Below the pieces are notes generated by a model that searched no databases, was not told the origin of the DNA, and was given only the letters and a program-made list of their open reading frames with translations. A program made the position numbers and the translations under genes. Positions 38,012 to 46,970 of a DNA stretch of 64,000 bases are shown here, in pieces. Each line of letters begins with the position of its first letter. Within the stretch, counting starts at the first letter, position 1. The DNA is taken from positions 186,001 through 250,000 of the forward strand of contig NZ_JAATJM010000002.1 in NCBI RefSeq assembly GCF_011927945.1, written 5' to 3'. Origin of the DNA: Brevundimonas alba. GTDB taxonomy: Bacteria > Pseudomonadota > Alphaproteobacteria > Caulobacterales > Caulobacteraceae.

Positions 38012-39295
38012 ATGCGGGAGCCTGCCGCGGTTGCGCCGTCGCCTCGTCCCGCCAGGATCGCGCGGGGCGGATGGCTGGACGCGCTGCGCTTCATCGTCGG
38101 GGCGCTGATCATCCTCTACCATTTCCGCGAGGCCTCGCCGGTCCCGCTGCCGCAGCTGCATCCGGTGTTCGAGCGCGGCTATCTGCTCACCGACTTCTTC
38201 ATCATCGACTCCGGCTATGTGCTGGCCCGCATCTACGGCGACCGGTTCGCCGCCGGCCAGGCCTCGCTGCGCGCCTATTCGCGCCAGCGGTTGCTGCGGG
38301 TCGTCCCGGCCCACCTGGTCGTTAGCCTCATCCTCATCGCGCTCGTCGGCGGCGCCGCCCTGGCGGGGATCGCGCCCAGCAATCCGCGCTGGTTCGACTG
38401 GTCGCAGTTGCCTGCGCAGGTGCTGCTGGTCCAGGCCTATGGCGTGCCGGGCGGGCAGGGGTGGAACGCCCCGACCTGGACCCTCTCGGCCCTGATCGGC
38501 TGCTATCTCCTGTTGCCCTGGATCTGCCGCGCCCTGTGGCGCTGGCCGCCGGTCGTCGTCGTGATCGGTGCGACGGTCCTGGTCCTCGCCGCCGACGTCG
38601 CCGCCTCGCTCTGGCTCGGCGATCCGATCTACCGTCTGCCGATGCGCTACGGCATCCTGCGCGCCCTGCCGCTGTTCCTGCTCGGGGTCGCGGCGGCCTT
38701 CTACGGCGCGCGAGTCTACGTCGCGCCCCGCCTGGCCGGAGCGATCGGCGTCGCCGCCGCCGTCACGCTCGTCCTGTTCCAGGCCTTCGGCGCCTTCAGC
38801 CTGCTGTCGCTGGGCCTGATGACCGTAATTATCTGGGCCGCCGGCGCCGTGCCGGTGCGCAATCCTTCACGGCTGATCGAGCATCTGGCCCTGATGTCGT
38901 TCTCGATGTTCCTCACCAATGAGGTGAGCCGCATCGTCTGGTTCGGCCTGCTCGACGCCCTGGGCCAGGAGGCCTGGTCGTCCGGCGTTCGCTGGGTCCT
39001 GTGGACCGTCGGCTTCGTCGGGGCCTTCGTGGCGGCGGCGGTCTTCCGGTATTGCTTCGACCGCCCGGTGCAGGTCTGGCTCAATCCGTCCACCGCCGCG
39101 TCGAGTCGCGAGCGGGTCGGCATCGAGGCTGGCCCGGTCACGCCTGCGGCCCGGCCGAAGCTTCATATGACGGGCAGGGGTCTCAGCCCGGCCGAGTACC
39201 GCGCGCAGCATGGCGGTCACCCGCATCAGGCTGACTTTTCGCGCGGCGCCGATGGCGGCGACGGCAGGACGGCGGAAGGGAACGAGACGGACTGA
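38012..39295 (+). CDS. Acyltransferase-3 family membrane protein
   Basis: A 427-residue inner-membrane protein with about ten helices. The N-terminal motif L-D-A-L-R-F-I-V-G-A-L-I-I-L-Y-H-F is that of acyltransferase 3 (OafA/OpgC-like), with the catalytic His in Y-H-F. Such proteins acylate surface polysaccharide, peptidoglycan or lipid. Its place at the end of a metal-resistance operon is unusual; envelope change to lower metal entry is speculation. The C-terminal 70 residues are hydrophilic and low-complexity. Confidence 0.85.
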   Translation: MREPAAVAPSPRPARIARGGWLDALRFIVGALIILYHFREASPVPLPQLHPVFERGYLLTDFFIIDSGYVLARIYGDRFAAGQASLRAYSRQRLLRVVPAHLVVSLILIALVGGAALAGIAPSNPRWFDWSQLPAQVLLVQAYGVPGGQGWNAPTWTLSALIGCYLLLPWICRALWRWPPVVVVIGATVLVLAADVAASLWLGDPIYRLPMRYGILRALPLFLLGVAAAFYGARVYVAPRLAGAIGVAAAVTLVLFQAFGAFSLLSLGLMTVIIWAAGAVPVRNPSRLIEHLALMSFSMFLTNEVSRIVWFGLLDALGQEAWSSGVRWVLWTVGFVGAFVAAAVFRYCFDRPVQVWLNPSTAASSRERVGIEAGPVTPAARPKLHMTGRGLSPAEYRAQHGGHPHQADFSRGADGGDGRTAEGNETD

Positions 39296-39347
39296 CCCGA
39301 CTGGCCGTGAACCGGTCGCCTGACGACCACCGGCGGCCTGTCGGGCG

Positions 39348-39803
39348 TCAGGCGCCGTTGTGACGGCCGAACACGCGGGTTGAGCCGTCGTTGAGGATCA
39401 GGACGGTCGTATAGGGCTCGCGCCCGGCGGCCTCCATGCCGGGCGAGCCCGCCGGCATGCCGGGCGCGCTCAAGGCCCGGGCGGCGGGGCGTTCGCTGAG
39501 CAGCCGATCGACGTCGCCGGCCGGCACATGGCCCTCGATGGCGTAGGCGCCGACGACCGCCGTATGGCAGGAGGCCAGCCGGTCCGGAATGCCGTGCTGC
39601 GCCCGGATCGGGGCCAGGTCCTCGCGCTCGACGACCTCGACGGTCCAGCCGGCCTGGCGCATGTGCGCGATCCAGCCGCCGCAGCAGCCGCACCAGGGCG
39701 TCTTGTAGGCGGTCATGCGCTTGGGCGGCGCGGCGAGGGCCGGGCCGGCCAGCGCGGCCAGTGGCAGGCCGAGCATGAGGCGGCGGCGAGAAGGGCGGAT
39801 CAT
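39348..39803 (-). CDS. DUF411 metal-binding-like periplasmic protein
   Basis: A 151-residue exported protein. The signal reads R-R-R-L-M-L-G-L-P-L-A-A-L-A-G-P-A-L-A, Tat-like but lacking a full twin-Arg motif. The DUF411 signature K-T-P-W-C-G-C-C-G-G-W-I-A-H-M holds a C-x-C-C cluster. A later S-C-H-T-A-V-V-G-A-Y-A-I-E-G-H-V-P is also family-typical. DUF411 proteins cluster with copper and other metal resistance genes; C-x-C-C suggests metal or thiol chemistry. It runs against the acyltransferase gene. Confidence 0.88.
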   Translation of the reverse strand: MIRPSRRRLMLGLPLAALAGPALAAPPKRMTAYKTPWCGCCGGWIAHMRQAGWTVEVVEREDLAPIRAQHGIPDRLASCHTAVVGAYAIEGHVPAGDVDRLLSERPAARALSAPGMPAGSPGMEAAGREPYTTVLILNDGSTRVFGRHNGA

Positions 39804-39944
39804 CGGCGGCGGCCCCGGATGGCGGCGAGGCGGCCACCCTAGACCGACGACCGGCGCGTCGCGAAACGACCTGGTGTCACAGGGGGCTCGGCTCGAGCGG
39901 CGGCTGAAGACCGGCCTCGCCCGACGTGTCGCCCGCGTCTGTCT

Positions 39945-39959
39945 GTTCCCTTTCTGTTC
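39945..39959 (+). promoter_or_regulatory. LexA (SOS) box of dinB-alkB
   Basis: GTTC-N7-GTTC, the direct-repeat SOS box of alphaproteobacteria, lies 20 bases upstream of the dinB ATG. This predicts LexA repression lifted by DNA damage. Confidence 0.8.
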
Positions 39960-39979
39960 CGATCTTGCTATGCCGAGGC

Positions 39980-41056
39980 ATGAGCGACGGGCCGGTTCGC
40001 AAGATCATCCATGTGGACATGGACGCCTTCTTCGCCTCGGTGGAGCAGCGCGACGACCCGGCCTTGCGTGGGCGCCCGGTGGCGGTGGGGTACGCCGCCC
40101 AGCGTGGCGTCGTGGCGGCGGCCAGCTATGAGGCGCGGGTCTTCGGCGTGCGCTCGGCCATGCCCTCGACCACGGCCTTGCGCCAGTGCCCGGACCTCGT
40201 CTTCGTCCCGCCCCGGTTCGAGGTCTATCGAGCCGTCTCGAAGCAGATCCAGGCGATCTTCGCCGACTACACCCCTCTGGTGGAGCCATTGTCTCTGGAC
40301 GAGGCCTATCTCGACGTCACCGACAACCTGCGCGGCCTGCCGACGGCGTCGGAGACCGCCGTCGAGATCCGGGCCCGCATCCTGGAGGAGACCGGGCTGA
40401 CGGCGTCGGCGGGGATTTCCTACAACAAGTTCCTGGCCAAGCTGGCCTCCGACCAGCGCAAGCCCAACGGCCAGTTCGCGGTGCCGCCCGGGCGGGGCGA
40501 GGCCTTCGTCGAGTCCCTGCCGGTGAAACGCTTCCACGGGGTCGGGCCGGTGACGGCCGCCAAGATGAGCCGGCTGGGCATCGAGACCGGCGAGGACCTG
40601 CGGCGCCAGTCGCTGGCCTTCCTGCAGCAGCATTTCGGCAAGTCCGGTCCCTGGTACTACGCCATCTCGCGCGGCGAGGATCATCGCGCGGTCAACCCGA
40701 ACCGCGAGCGCAAGTCGTCCGGATCGGAGACGACCTTCGGCAGCGACCTGACCGATCCCTTGGCGATCGAGGCCGGCGTCATCGCCATGGCGTGCGATGT
40801 CTGGGGCTGGTGCGAGACATCAGACGCCTATGGGCGCACGGTGACAGTGAAGGTCAAATGGGCCGACTTCCAGCAGTCCACCCGCAGCCGGTCCTTCCCC
40901 GAGCCGGTGACGTCCAGGGCGCGGCTCGAAGAGATCAGCCTCCTGCTGGTTCGTTCCCTCTATCCGCCCGCCAAGGGCATCCGCCTGGTCGGCGTCAGCC
41001 TGTCCAACTTCAAGGCACCGGCGCCCTCGGCGTCGGACCAGCTCGCCCTCGCCTGA
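39980..41056 (+). CDS. dinB: DNA polymerase IV (Y family)
   Basis: A 358-residue translesion polymerase. Metal-binding motifs are H-V-D-M-D-A-F-F-A-S-V-E and S-L-D-E-A-Y-L-D-V. The Y-N-K-F-L-A-K-L-A-S-D and V-G-P-V-T-A-A-K-M helix-hairpin-helix regions are present. It lacks a clear beta-clamp peptide at its tail (S-A-S-D-Q-L-A-L-A is close to a Q-L-x-L form). ATG 39980 was chosen; the upstream in-frame extension runs through the SOS box. Being on the mobile element, it is probably an extra copy next to a chromosomal one. Confidence 0.95.
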   Translation: MSDGPVRKIIHVDMDAFFASVEQRDDPALRGRPVAVGYAAQRGVVAAASYEARVFGVRSAMPSTTALRQCPDLVFVPPRFEVYRAVSKQIQAIFADYTPLVEPLSLDEAYLDVTDNLRGLPTASETAVEIRARILEETGLTASAGISYNKFLAKLASDQRKPNGQFAVPPGRGEAFVESLPVKRFHGVGPVTAAKMSRLGIETGEDLRRQSLAFLQQHFGKSGPWYYAISRGEDHRAVNPNRERKSSGSETTFGSDLTDPLAIEAGVIAMACDVWGWCETSDAYGRTVTVKVKWADFQQSTRSRSFPEPVTSRARLEEISLLLVRSLYPPAKGIRLVGVSLSNFKAPAPSASDQLALA

Positions 41057-41634
41057 TGCGCGTGCAGGCCGACCTCTTCGGCGAGCCGGTCGCCACCGAA
41101 TTCGCCGCCCCGGACGGGTTCCGCTACTGGCCTGATCTCCTTTCAGAGGACGAGCAGGCAAGGGTGGTGCGCGCGCTTCAGGCCTTGTCCTTCAAGCCCT
41201 ACGAGCACCTCGGCTATCTCGGGAACCGTCGCATCGCCGCCTTCGGGCGGCGCTATGATCTGGCGCGCCAGGCGCTGGAGGCGGCCGAGCCCTGGCCGGC
41301 GTTTCTGCGGGACCTGCTGGGCCGGTTGACCGACCGGGCCGGTCTGCCGGCGGAGGAGTTCGTCCAGGCGCTCGTCAACGAGTACCAACCCGGCGCGGGG
41401 ATCGGATGGCACAGGGACCGGCCCGTATATGGCCAGATCCTCGGGGTCTCGCTGCTGTCGCCCTGCACCATGCGCCTCAGACAGAAGCGCGGCGCCGGAT
41501 GGGCGCGGGCCGGCGCGGCGTTGGCGCCGGGCTCCGCCTATCTGCTGTCGGGCGAGGTGCGGCGGGACTGGGAGCATTCGATCACGCCGATGACCGCGCT
41601 GCGCTATTCGATCACGTTTAGGACGCTGGCGTGA
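41056..41634 (+). CDS. alkB: AlkB-like alpha-ketoglutarate dioxygenase (DNA repair)
   Basis: A 192-residue Fe(II)/2-oxoglutarate dioxygenase that removes alkyl groups from 1-methyladenine and 3-methylcytosine. Iron ligands are His119 and Asp121 (G-W-H-R-D-R) and His174 (E-H-S-I-T-P). The 2-oxoglutarate Arg is Arg183 in R-Y-S-I-T-F-R. N-E-Y is the usual substrate loop. It overlaps the dinB stop as TGATG, so both are under the SOS box. AlkB is adaptive-response controlled in E. coli; SOS control here is a difference. Confidence 0.93.
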   Translation: MRVQADLFGEPVATEFAAPDGFRYWPDLLSEDEQARVVRALQALSFKPYEHLGYLGNRRIAAFGRRYDLARQALEAAEPWPAFLRDLLGRLTDRAGLPAEEFVQALVNEYQPGAGIGWHRDRPVYGQILGVSLLSPCTMRLRQKRGAGWARAGAALAPGSAYLLSGEVRRDWEHSITPMTALRYSITFRTLA

Positions 41635-41747
41635 CGGGGTGCATGCGGCTCTTTCGGCTCGCCCGTTTTACGCCGACAAGCATCAACGGGATGGTGGGAT
41701 CCGTCCCCAGTGTCCCAGTCCTCCGTGGCGGCTGAAGTGGAGAAGGC

Positions 41748-43244
41748 ATGTTCACCGGAACGCTCACGGGTCGGGATCTGATCGACGCGCTCGACGTCGA
41801 GATCGCCAGAACCAATCAGGGTCTGGCAGATGGATTGGCGCCGTTCGATTCCGTCCAGACGCCGGTCGCCTGGCATCGCTTGCTCCAAGGCGCCGAAGAA
41901 CTGTTCAACCTAGCGACCGAGCCCTTCGACGACGAAACCCTTCATGACCGGCTGGTCGGCATGCCGCTCGGGCTCGCCGTCACCGGCGGACGGGACTGGG
42001 TACGCCGCGAAATCAGCGCCCTCTACGATGGCGGCGTCGAGAATCGCGTCCTCGAGGTCTTGGACTTGGCTGCGTCCTTGTCCTCGGCCTGTGTCGCGCA
42101 CGGCTATCCGCTGGCCCTTGGCACGGTCGCCGAGGCGGCCGGCTACTTCCAGACCCGACGACGGCGCATGGTCGCTTTCCTCTACATCATGCCGAAAGCC
42201 TGTCGGGGCGAGACCGTGGCCCGCACCCTTCACGACCTCTATCCGCTGGTGACCCTGATGGAGTTCGCCGGCGGACCGATGACCAACCTCGCCCAGATGG
42301 CGATGATGAGCCGTGTGTTTGACGACTATTCGGTCACCAGCGACGGCGTCGGCGTTCTCGCCAATCGCGAGGTTGATCTGCTCGACCAGGGTGGATTCGA
42401 TTCCGAGCGGGTCTCTCTGCTCGACATGATCGAATTCGGCGCGAAGACCGTCGTGTCGAGCGCAAACGTTCCCGCGCCGCGCCGCCTCCTGTCCAAGGCG
42501 GAAGTGCGGATGCAGATCGAATATCTGGAGTCGGCCTTCGCGGAGTTCGATCTGGCCGACACAAGCTTCGGGGAGATTCAGCGCCTCATAGCGCCCCTAC
42601 TGACCGGCCAGGAGACCTACTTGGTCTCTGTACCCGCTGAAGCCTTTCTACGCGCGCTAGAAGCCCCGGGCGAACTGTCCCCGGAGCGGCGGCGCGCACT
42701 CCTGATCTTCGAAGGCGAGACTTATTCCGAGGCGATCAACAGCTACCAGCCATTCGTGCAGATTGATGATCAGTTGGTCTCCAACGTTAATCTGCTCACC
42801 CGCTTCCTCAATGACTACAAAACCGTCGCGCTGAGCCCGCAGAAGCGTTTTCAGATACGCTCGGGTTTCATCTTCGAAAAGAAGGTCTGCGAGGTCCTGA
42901 AAGCGGCCGGGTTCACGGTCACCGGCATCACCCGCATCGATCGAAGTGAGTTCGACGTAGTGACGACCAAGGCCGGGGTGATCCACAATTTCCAGTGCAA
43001 GAACACCTTCATCGACACCCGGCTCGTCGAGAGCGATCCCGCTCGTTACGCCCGGATCAACAGGACCATGACCCGCAGCTACCGTCGGGCGATCCGCAAG
43101 GAGATCGGCCGGGAGCAGCTTCTCAAGACCCGCCTCGGCCTCAAGGACATCCGGCACTACGTCGTCAGTCGTTTCCCGGTGCTGGACGACGCACCGGACA
43201 TCATCCCGTTCTCGAAGCTGGCGGAGACGGTGCAGGCACTCTGA
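41748..43244 (+). CDS. Uncharacterised protein with C-terminal PD-(D/E)xK-like nuclease domain
   Basis: A 498-residue protein. The last 130 residues show a restriction-endonuclease-like core: Glu377 in F-I-F-E-K-K-V, Asp403 in S-E-F-D-V-V, and Q-C-K at 416-418, the Q-x-K form seen in Mrr-like nucleases. The first 350 residues are helix-rich with no family I recognise. It has a GGAGAAGG ribosome site and its own transcription unit. It converges with the next gene. A stand-alone nuclease for defence or element maintenance is inferred from the fold only. Confidence 0.72.
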   Translation: MFTGTLTGRDLIDALDVEIARTNQGLADGLAPFDSVQTPVAWHRLLQGAEELFNLATEPFDDETLHDRLVGMPLGLAVTGGRDWVRREISALYDGGVENRVLEVLDLAASLSSACVAHGYPLALGTVAEAAGYFQTRRRRMVAFLYIMPKACRGETVARTLHDLYPLVTLMEFAGGPMTNLAQMAMMSRVFDDYSVTSDGVGVLANREVDLLDQGGFDSERVSLLDMIEFGAKTVVSSANVPAPRRLLSKAEVRMQIEYLESAFAEFDLADTSFGEIQRLIAPLLTGQETYLVSVPAEAFLRALEAPGELSPERRRALLIFEGETYSEAINSYQPFVQIDDQLVSNVNLLTRFLNDYKTVALSPQKRFQIRSGFIFEKKVCEVLKAAGFTVTGITRIDRSEFDVVTTKAGVIHNFQCKNTFIDTRLVESDPARYARINRTMTRSYRRAIRKEIGREQLLKTRLGLKDIRHYVVSRFPVLDDAPDIIPFSKLAETVQAL

Positions 43245-43287
43245 CCGCCTTCGCTGGCAAGGCGGTCAGGTCCGGCCCGCGACCGCG

Positions 43288-44439
43288 TCAAGCGGCGCGA
43301 GTCTCGTCCTCCTCCAGTGCGGCCGCGGTCGCGGATACGAAGCCTTCGAAGCGTCTGGGGTCGCCGAGGGCGTCACGCATCTGGACGGTCCAGTCCGGGT
43401 TGCGTTTCAGCCACCGGGTCCAGGTTCGATCTGAAATACCGTGATGATCGGCCATGTATCGGCTGATCATCGCCGGCGTCTGGGCAGCCACGAAGGTCGC
43501 GTTAAGGCGATGGATTGCACTGAAGAGCTGGTAGCCGTGGGCCAAGGCCCGGACCTGGCCGTTTCGAGCGAAATCGCCGAGCAGCGCGAGCATCGCGCCC
43601 GATGGGGTGACGTACTCGGGAGCGTGTTGGTCCCGGATGGCCTCGGCTACCCTGACCGTGTCGTCGACACCCAGTGCGATCAGCGCCTCGTGGATGGCGC
43701 GCGTCAGGCGCCGATCCGTGTAGTCGTCGGACTCGGAAGCGTTCACCTGGGCGGCGTATTCCACGTCCAGAACCGCCCGACGGGCGATCTCGTCTGGCAG
43801 TCCCGCCGGCGCAAGGATCCGGACGAGCGGACCCCGGTTCCGATCATCCACGACGGCGATCACGCCGGCCTCGGTGAGGACGGCCAGCTCCAGAGCAAAG
43901 CGAGGGTGTTCCGCCTCGTCCCTGAACACCGACACTAAGTCGCCAGGGTAGTCGAGCGCCAGGGTCTCGGGGTCGAGTGTGGGAATGGACTGCAGCCCGC
44001 CGTGGATGTTCAGGAGCACACCGGAGACCATGGCCTGACGCAGTTTCTGACCTGTTCCGGAACCCGGGCGGATCAAGTCCGTGCGGGTCCGGTGCAATAC
44101 CTCTGCGGCCATGACGTAGGGCCAGGCATCGCGGAAGAAGTTCGGCGGTATGCCTTCGCCTGGCGGCTCCTCAGCGTCCGGGTCAGGATTCCAGGCCTCC
44201 ACGAGCGGGCCGTGGCAGGCTGGCGGCAGTGCCGCTTTCAGACGCCGGCGGTAGGCGTCTGGGTCTACGGAGCGGTTACCCGCGAGAAGATTGATCTGGA
44301 GGTCATGCCAGTCTTGAAACCCGCCGGCGATCGCGACGGCGGCTTGGCATTTGTTCAACGGGACATGGAAGCTGCTGTCGTCAAACAGCCGCTTCAGATC
44401 TTTGGCACGAGCCTTCGCGCCTTCAAGGGTGGAGTACAC
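43288..44439 (-). CDS. Hypothetical protein
   Basis: A 383-residue protein of unknown family. Its N-terminal 50 residues (A-K-A-R-A-K-D-L-K-R-L-F-D-D, then K-C-Q-A-A-V-A-I-A-G-G-F-Q-D-W-H-D-L) form a helical unit found at the start of many mobile-element proteins. The rest is alpha-helical with no catalytic motif that I can see. The start is a GTG at 44439 with AGAAGG upstream. It is convergent with the nuclease-like gene and is followed upstream by a 458-base gap. Confidence 0.72.
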   Translation of the reverse strand: MYSTLEGAKARAKDLKRLFDDSSFHVPLNKCQAAVAIAGGFQDWHDLQINLLAGNRSVDPDAYRRRLKAALPPACHGPLVEAWNPDPDAEEPPGEGIPPNFFRDAWPYVMAAEVLHRTRTDLIRPGSGTGQKLRQAMVSGVLLNIHGGLQSIPTLDPETLALDYPGDLVSVFRDEAEHPRFALELAVLTEAGVIAVVDDRNRGPLVRILAPAGLPDEIARRAVLDVEYAAQVNASESDDYTDRRLTRAIHEALIALGVDDTVRVAEAIRDQHAPEYVTPSGAMLALLGDFARNGQVRALAHGYQLFSAIHRLNATFVAAQTPAMISRYMADHHGISDRTWTRWLKRNPDWTVQMRDALGDPRRFEGFVSATAAALEEDETRAA

Positions 44440-44897
44440 GCAATCCTTCTCTCTCGGCCAAATCGAAACTGCTGCTCGTCTCTCGCGGCCGGCAAAAGGA
44501 TGCGGTCGTGAAAGGGGTGGGGTCTGTCTCGTTGAACCAAGGGTCCTTCGCCATGGCAGCGGCCACGCCGACGTTGACGGCGTTGATCAGAGGCTACGCC
44601 GACGCCGGAGAAAATCAAGCACGGGCGTTCGGCTCGACGCCGCCTTGGTCGTCAGGGCTAAGGGCTCCGCCCTCGCGCAGGCCAGGGTGAAGCGGCTCCG
44701 CCGCCGGATCGGCCGGTCTCCCCGACCTTCCGCGCCAGCGAAGGGCGTCATGATTCTCATCAGAGGCAGGCTTGTGCAGGTCGGGCGATCCCCCTCCGGC
44801 CGGTCCGCCCTGGCCCTTGCTACCCCGGTCTCGCCGACGGGCAGGGTTTCAGGCGCGCAGTTCGCGTGCCTGCAACCCATGCCCAAAGGAGGCAGAC
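44440..44897. other. Non-coding leader region upstream of the ParB-domain gene
   Basis: No convincing gene in 458 bases; the short frames here have no ribosome sites or recognisable protein. The right end holds the strong AAAGGAGG ribosome site of the ParB gene. The left end is divergent with the gene at 43288, so promoters for both should lie inside. I see no perfect dyad of more than ten bases. Confidence 0.5.
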
Positions 44898-46910
44898 ATG
44901 ACTGCTCAACCTATCGAAACCGCCGCGACCGAGGCGGTCACCCCCGCGCATGGCGCGGAGCTCATCGTGCCGCTCAACCGGCTCAAGGCCTCGCCGAAGA
45001 ATGCGAGGAAGACCCCGCACAGCCCGGCGACCATCGAGGCCTTCGCGGCCTCCATCAAGGCCAAGGGGGTGTTGCAGCCGCCCGTGGTCGAGATCGAGAG
45101 GGACGGGGAGGGCCTTCCGACCGGGAACTACCTCGTCACCATCGGCGAGGGGCGCCGTCAGGGCCTTCGGCTTCTGGCCAAGCGCAAGACGATCAAGCGG
45201 ACCCATCCGGTGCGGGTCATCGTGGACGCCGAGAATGACGCCCACGAGATCAGCCTCGATGAGAACATGACCCGCGAGGCCATGCATCCCGCCGATCAGT
45301 TCGAGGCCTTCCAGCGGCTGGCCGTTGAGAGGGGCTACGGCGCCGAGGAGATCGGCGCCCGGTTCGGGGTCTCGGCCCATGTCGTGCGCCAGCGGTTGCG
45401 GCTCGGGTCGGCGGCGCCGGAGCTGATGGCGGCCTATCGGGAGGGGACGCTGGCGCTGGACCAGTTGATGGCCTTCTGCGTCAGCGCGGATCAGGACCGC
45501 CAGCGGCAGGTGTTCGAGCAGATCGGACCCCACACCCCGGCCTACGCCATCCGTCGCGCGATGACCGAGGCCAAGGTGCGGGTCGATGACCGACGCGTCC
45601 GCTTCGTCGGCGTCGAGGCCTACGCCGAGGCGGGCGGCGGGGTGCTTCGGGATTTGTTCACCGAGGACGGCGGCGGCTGGCTGGAGGACGTGGTCCTGCT
45701 GGACCGGCTGGTCGGCGAGAAGCTGGCCGGGCTGGCCGACGAAGCGCGCGAGCGCGAGGGCTGGAAGTGGGCCGAGGCCAGCCTCGACCATCCCGACGTG
45801 TCCGCGTTCGGGCGGGTCTATCCGGTGGCGGTCGAACGGTCGGAGACGGACGCCGCCGAGATCGTGGTCCTGTCCGAGGAGTACGACGGCATCGTCTCCG
45901 AGGCGGGCGTGGACGGCCTGTCGCCGGAGGCGGATGCGCGGCTGGAGGAGATCGACAAGGCCTTGCAGGCCTTCGGTCCGGACTTCGCCTACGCCGACGA
46001 TGCCAGGGCGCGGGCCGGGGTGGTGGTGACGCTGGGTCACGACGGCCTCGCCCGGTTCGAGCGCGGACTGGTCCGTGTCGAGGACGTGCCCGCCGATCCG
46101 CCGTCGCCGTGGCAAGCGGACGAGGCGGCGGCGGATGAGGGCGCGGACAACCGGCCGCGCTCAGAGGCGGAGGCCTCCGAGGACGAGGCGCCGTCGGCCT
46201 TGTCGGATCGTCTGCTGATCGACCTGACGGCTCACAAGACCATGGGGCTGCGCGACGCGGTGCAGGCTGACGTGAATACGGCGCTGGCGACGGTGGTCCA
46301 CGCGCTCGCCTTGCAGGTCTTCTATCCGGGTTACGGCGTCTGGACGCCGTTGCAGCTTCGGCTGACGACGACCGGACTGGAGCGGCTGGCGCCGGGGGTG
46401 GACGACGGCCCCGCCGGGCGCCGGGTCAGCGACCGGTGCGAGGCGTGGGGCGCGCGCCTGCCCGAGCGCCCGGAAGACCTCTGGGGCGTGGTGGCCGCGC
46501 TGCCGCCTTCGGAGCAGTTGGACCTGATGGCCTGCTGCGCCGGGGTCGGCCTCTACGCCGTGCGCGATCCGCACGACCGGCGGCCCGGCGCCTTGACGCA
46601 GGCCGAGACACTGGCGACGGCGGTCGGGCTCGACATGGCCGGGACGTGGGTTGCGACGGCGGCCAGCTACTTCACTCGCGTGTCCAAGGCGCGGGTGCTG
46701 GAGGCGGTGACAGAGGCCGTGAATCCGGAGGAATCGGGCCGGATCGCCGGGTTCAAGAAGGCGGACATGGCCGAGGCAGCCGAGCGGCTGGTGGAAGGGA
46801 AGGGGTGGCTGCCCGTTCCGCTGCGAACGGTGTCGGATGCAGCGGAGCCGGAGGATCAGGGCGCGGACGAACCCCGTGACGACGACGCCTATTCGTTCGC
46901 CGCAGAATAG
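44898..46910 (+). CDS. ParB-domain protein of a mobile element
   Basis: A 670-residue protein. The ParB/Spo0J N-terminal domain spans about residues 20-130: V-P-L-N-R-L-K-A-S-P-K-N-A-R-K, and the nuclease-like box I-G-E-G-R-R-Q-G-L-R-L-L. An HTH follows: E-I-G-A-R-F-G-V-S-A-H-V-V-R-Q-R-L. The long C-terminal half is helical, acidic in the middle (A-D-E-G-A-D-N-R-P) and typical of the large ParB homologs on ICEs and plasmids. Likely roles are stable maintenance or transcription control of the element. A ParA partner is not in the window. A strong AAAGGAGG ribosome site fixes the start. Confidence 0.9.
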   Translation: MTAQPIETAATEAVTPAHGAELIVPLNRLKASPKNARKTPHSPATIEAFAASIKAKGVLQPPVVEIERDGEGLPTGNYLVTIGEGRRQGLRLLAKRKTIKRTHPVRVIVDAENDAHEISLDENMTREAMHPADQFEAFQRLAVERGYGAEEIGARFGVSAHVVRQRLRLGSAAPELMAAYREGTLALDQLMAFCVSADQDRQRQVFEQIGPHTPAYAIRRAMTEAKVRVDDRRVRFVGVEAYAEAGGGVLRDLFTEDGGGWLEDVVLLDRLVGEKLAGLADEAREREGWKWAEASLDHPDVSAFGRVYPVAVERSETDAAEIVVLSEEYDGIVSEAGVDGLSPEADARLEEIDKALQAFGPDFAYADDARARAGVVVTLGHDGLARFERGLVRVEDVPADPPSPWQADEAAADEGADNRPRSEAEASEDEAPSALSDRLLIDLTAHKTMGLRDAVQADVNTALATVVHALALQVFYPGYGVWTPLQLRLTTTGLERLAPGVDDGPAGRRVSDRCEAWGARLPERPEDLWGVVAALPPSEQLDLMACCAGVGLYAVRDPHDRRPGALTQAETLATAVGLDMAGTWVATAASYFTRVSKARVLEAVTEAVNPEESGRIAGFKKADMAEAAERLVEGKGWLPVPLRTVSDAAEPEDQGADEPRDDDAYSFAAE

Positions 46911-46930
46911 CATCCCCGATACGAAAACTC

Positions 46931-46964
46931 GCCGCGCGCCCTTTGGGGGCGCGCGGCTTTTTTT
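46931..46964 (+). terminator. Intrinsic terminator after the ParB-domain gene
   Basis: GCCGCGCGCCC and GGGCGCGCGGC form an 11-bp stem with a five-base loop, then seven T residues. It ends the ParB transcript just before a convergent gene. Confidence 0.9.
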
Positions 46965-46970
46965 GAGCGG

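Noticed and set aside
44772-44897. N-terminal extension of the ParB-domain protein
   Set aside because: The added 42 residues are low-complexity and there is a strong ribosome site directly before the ATG at 44898.
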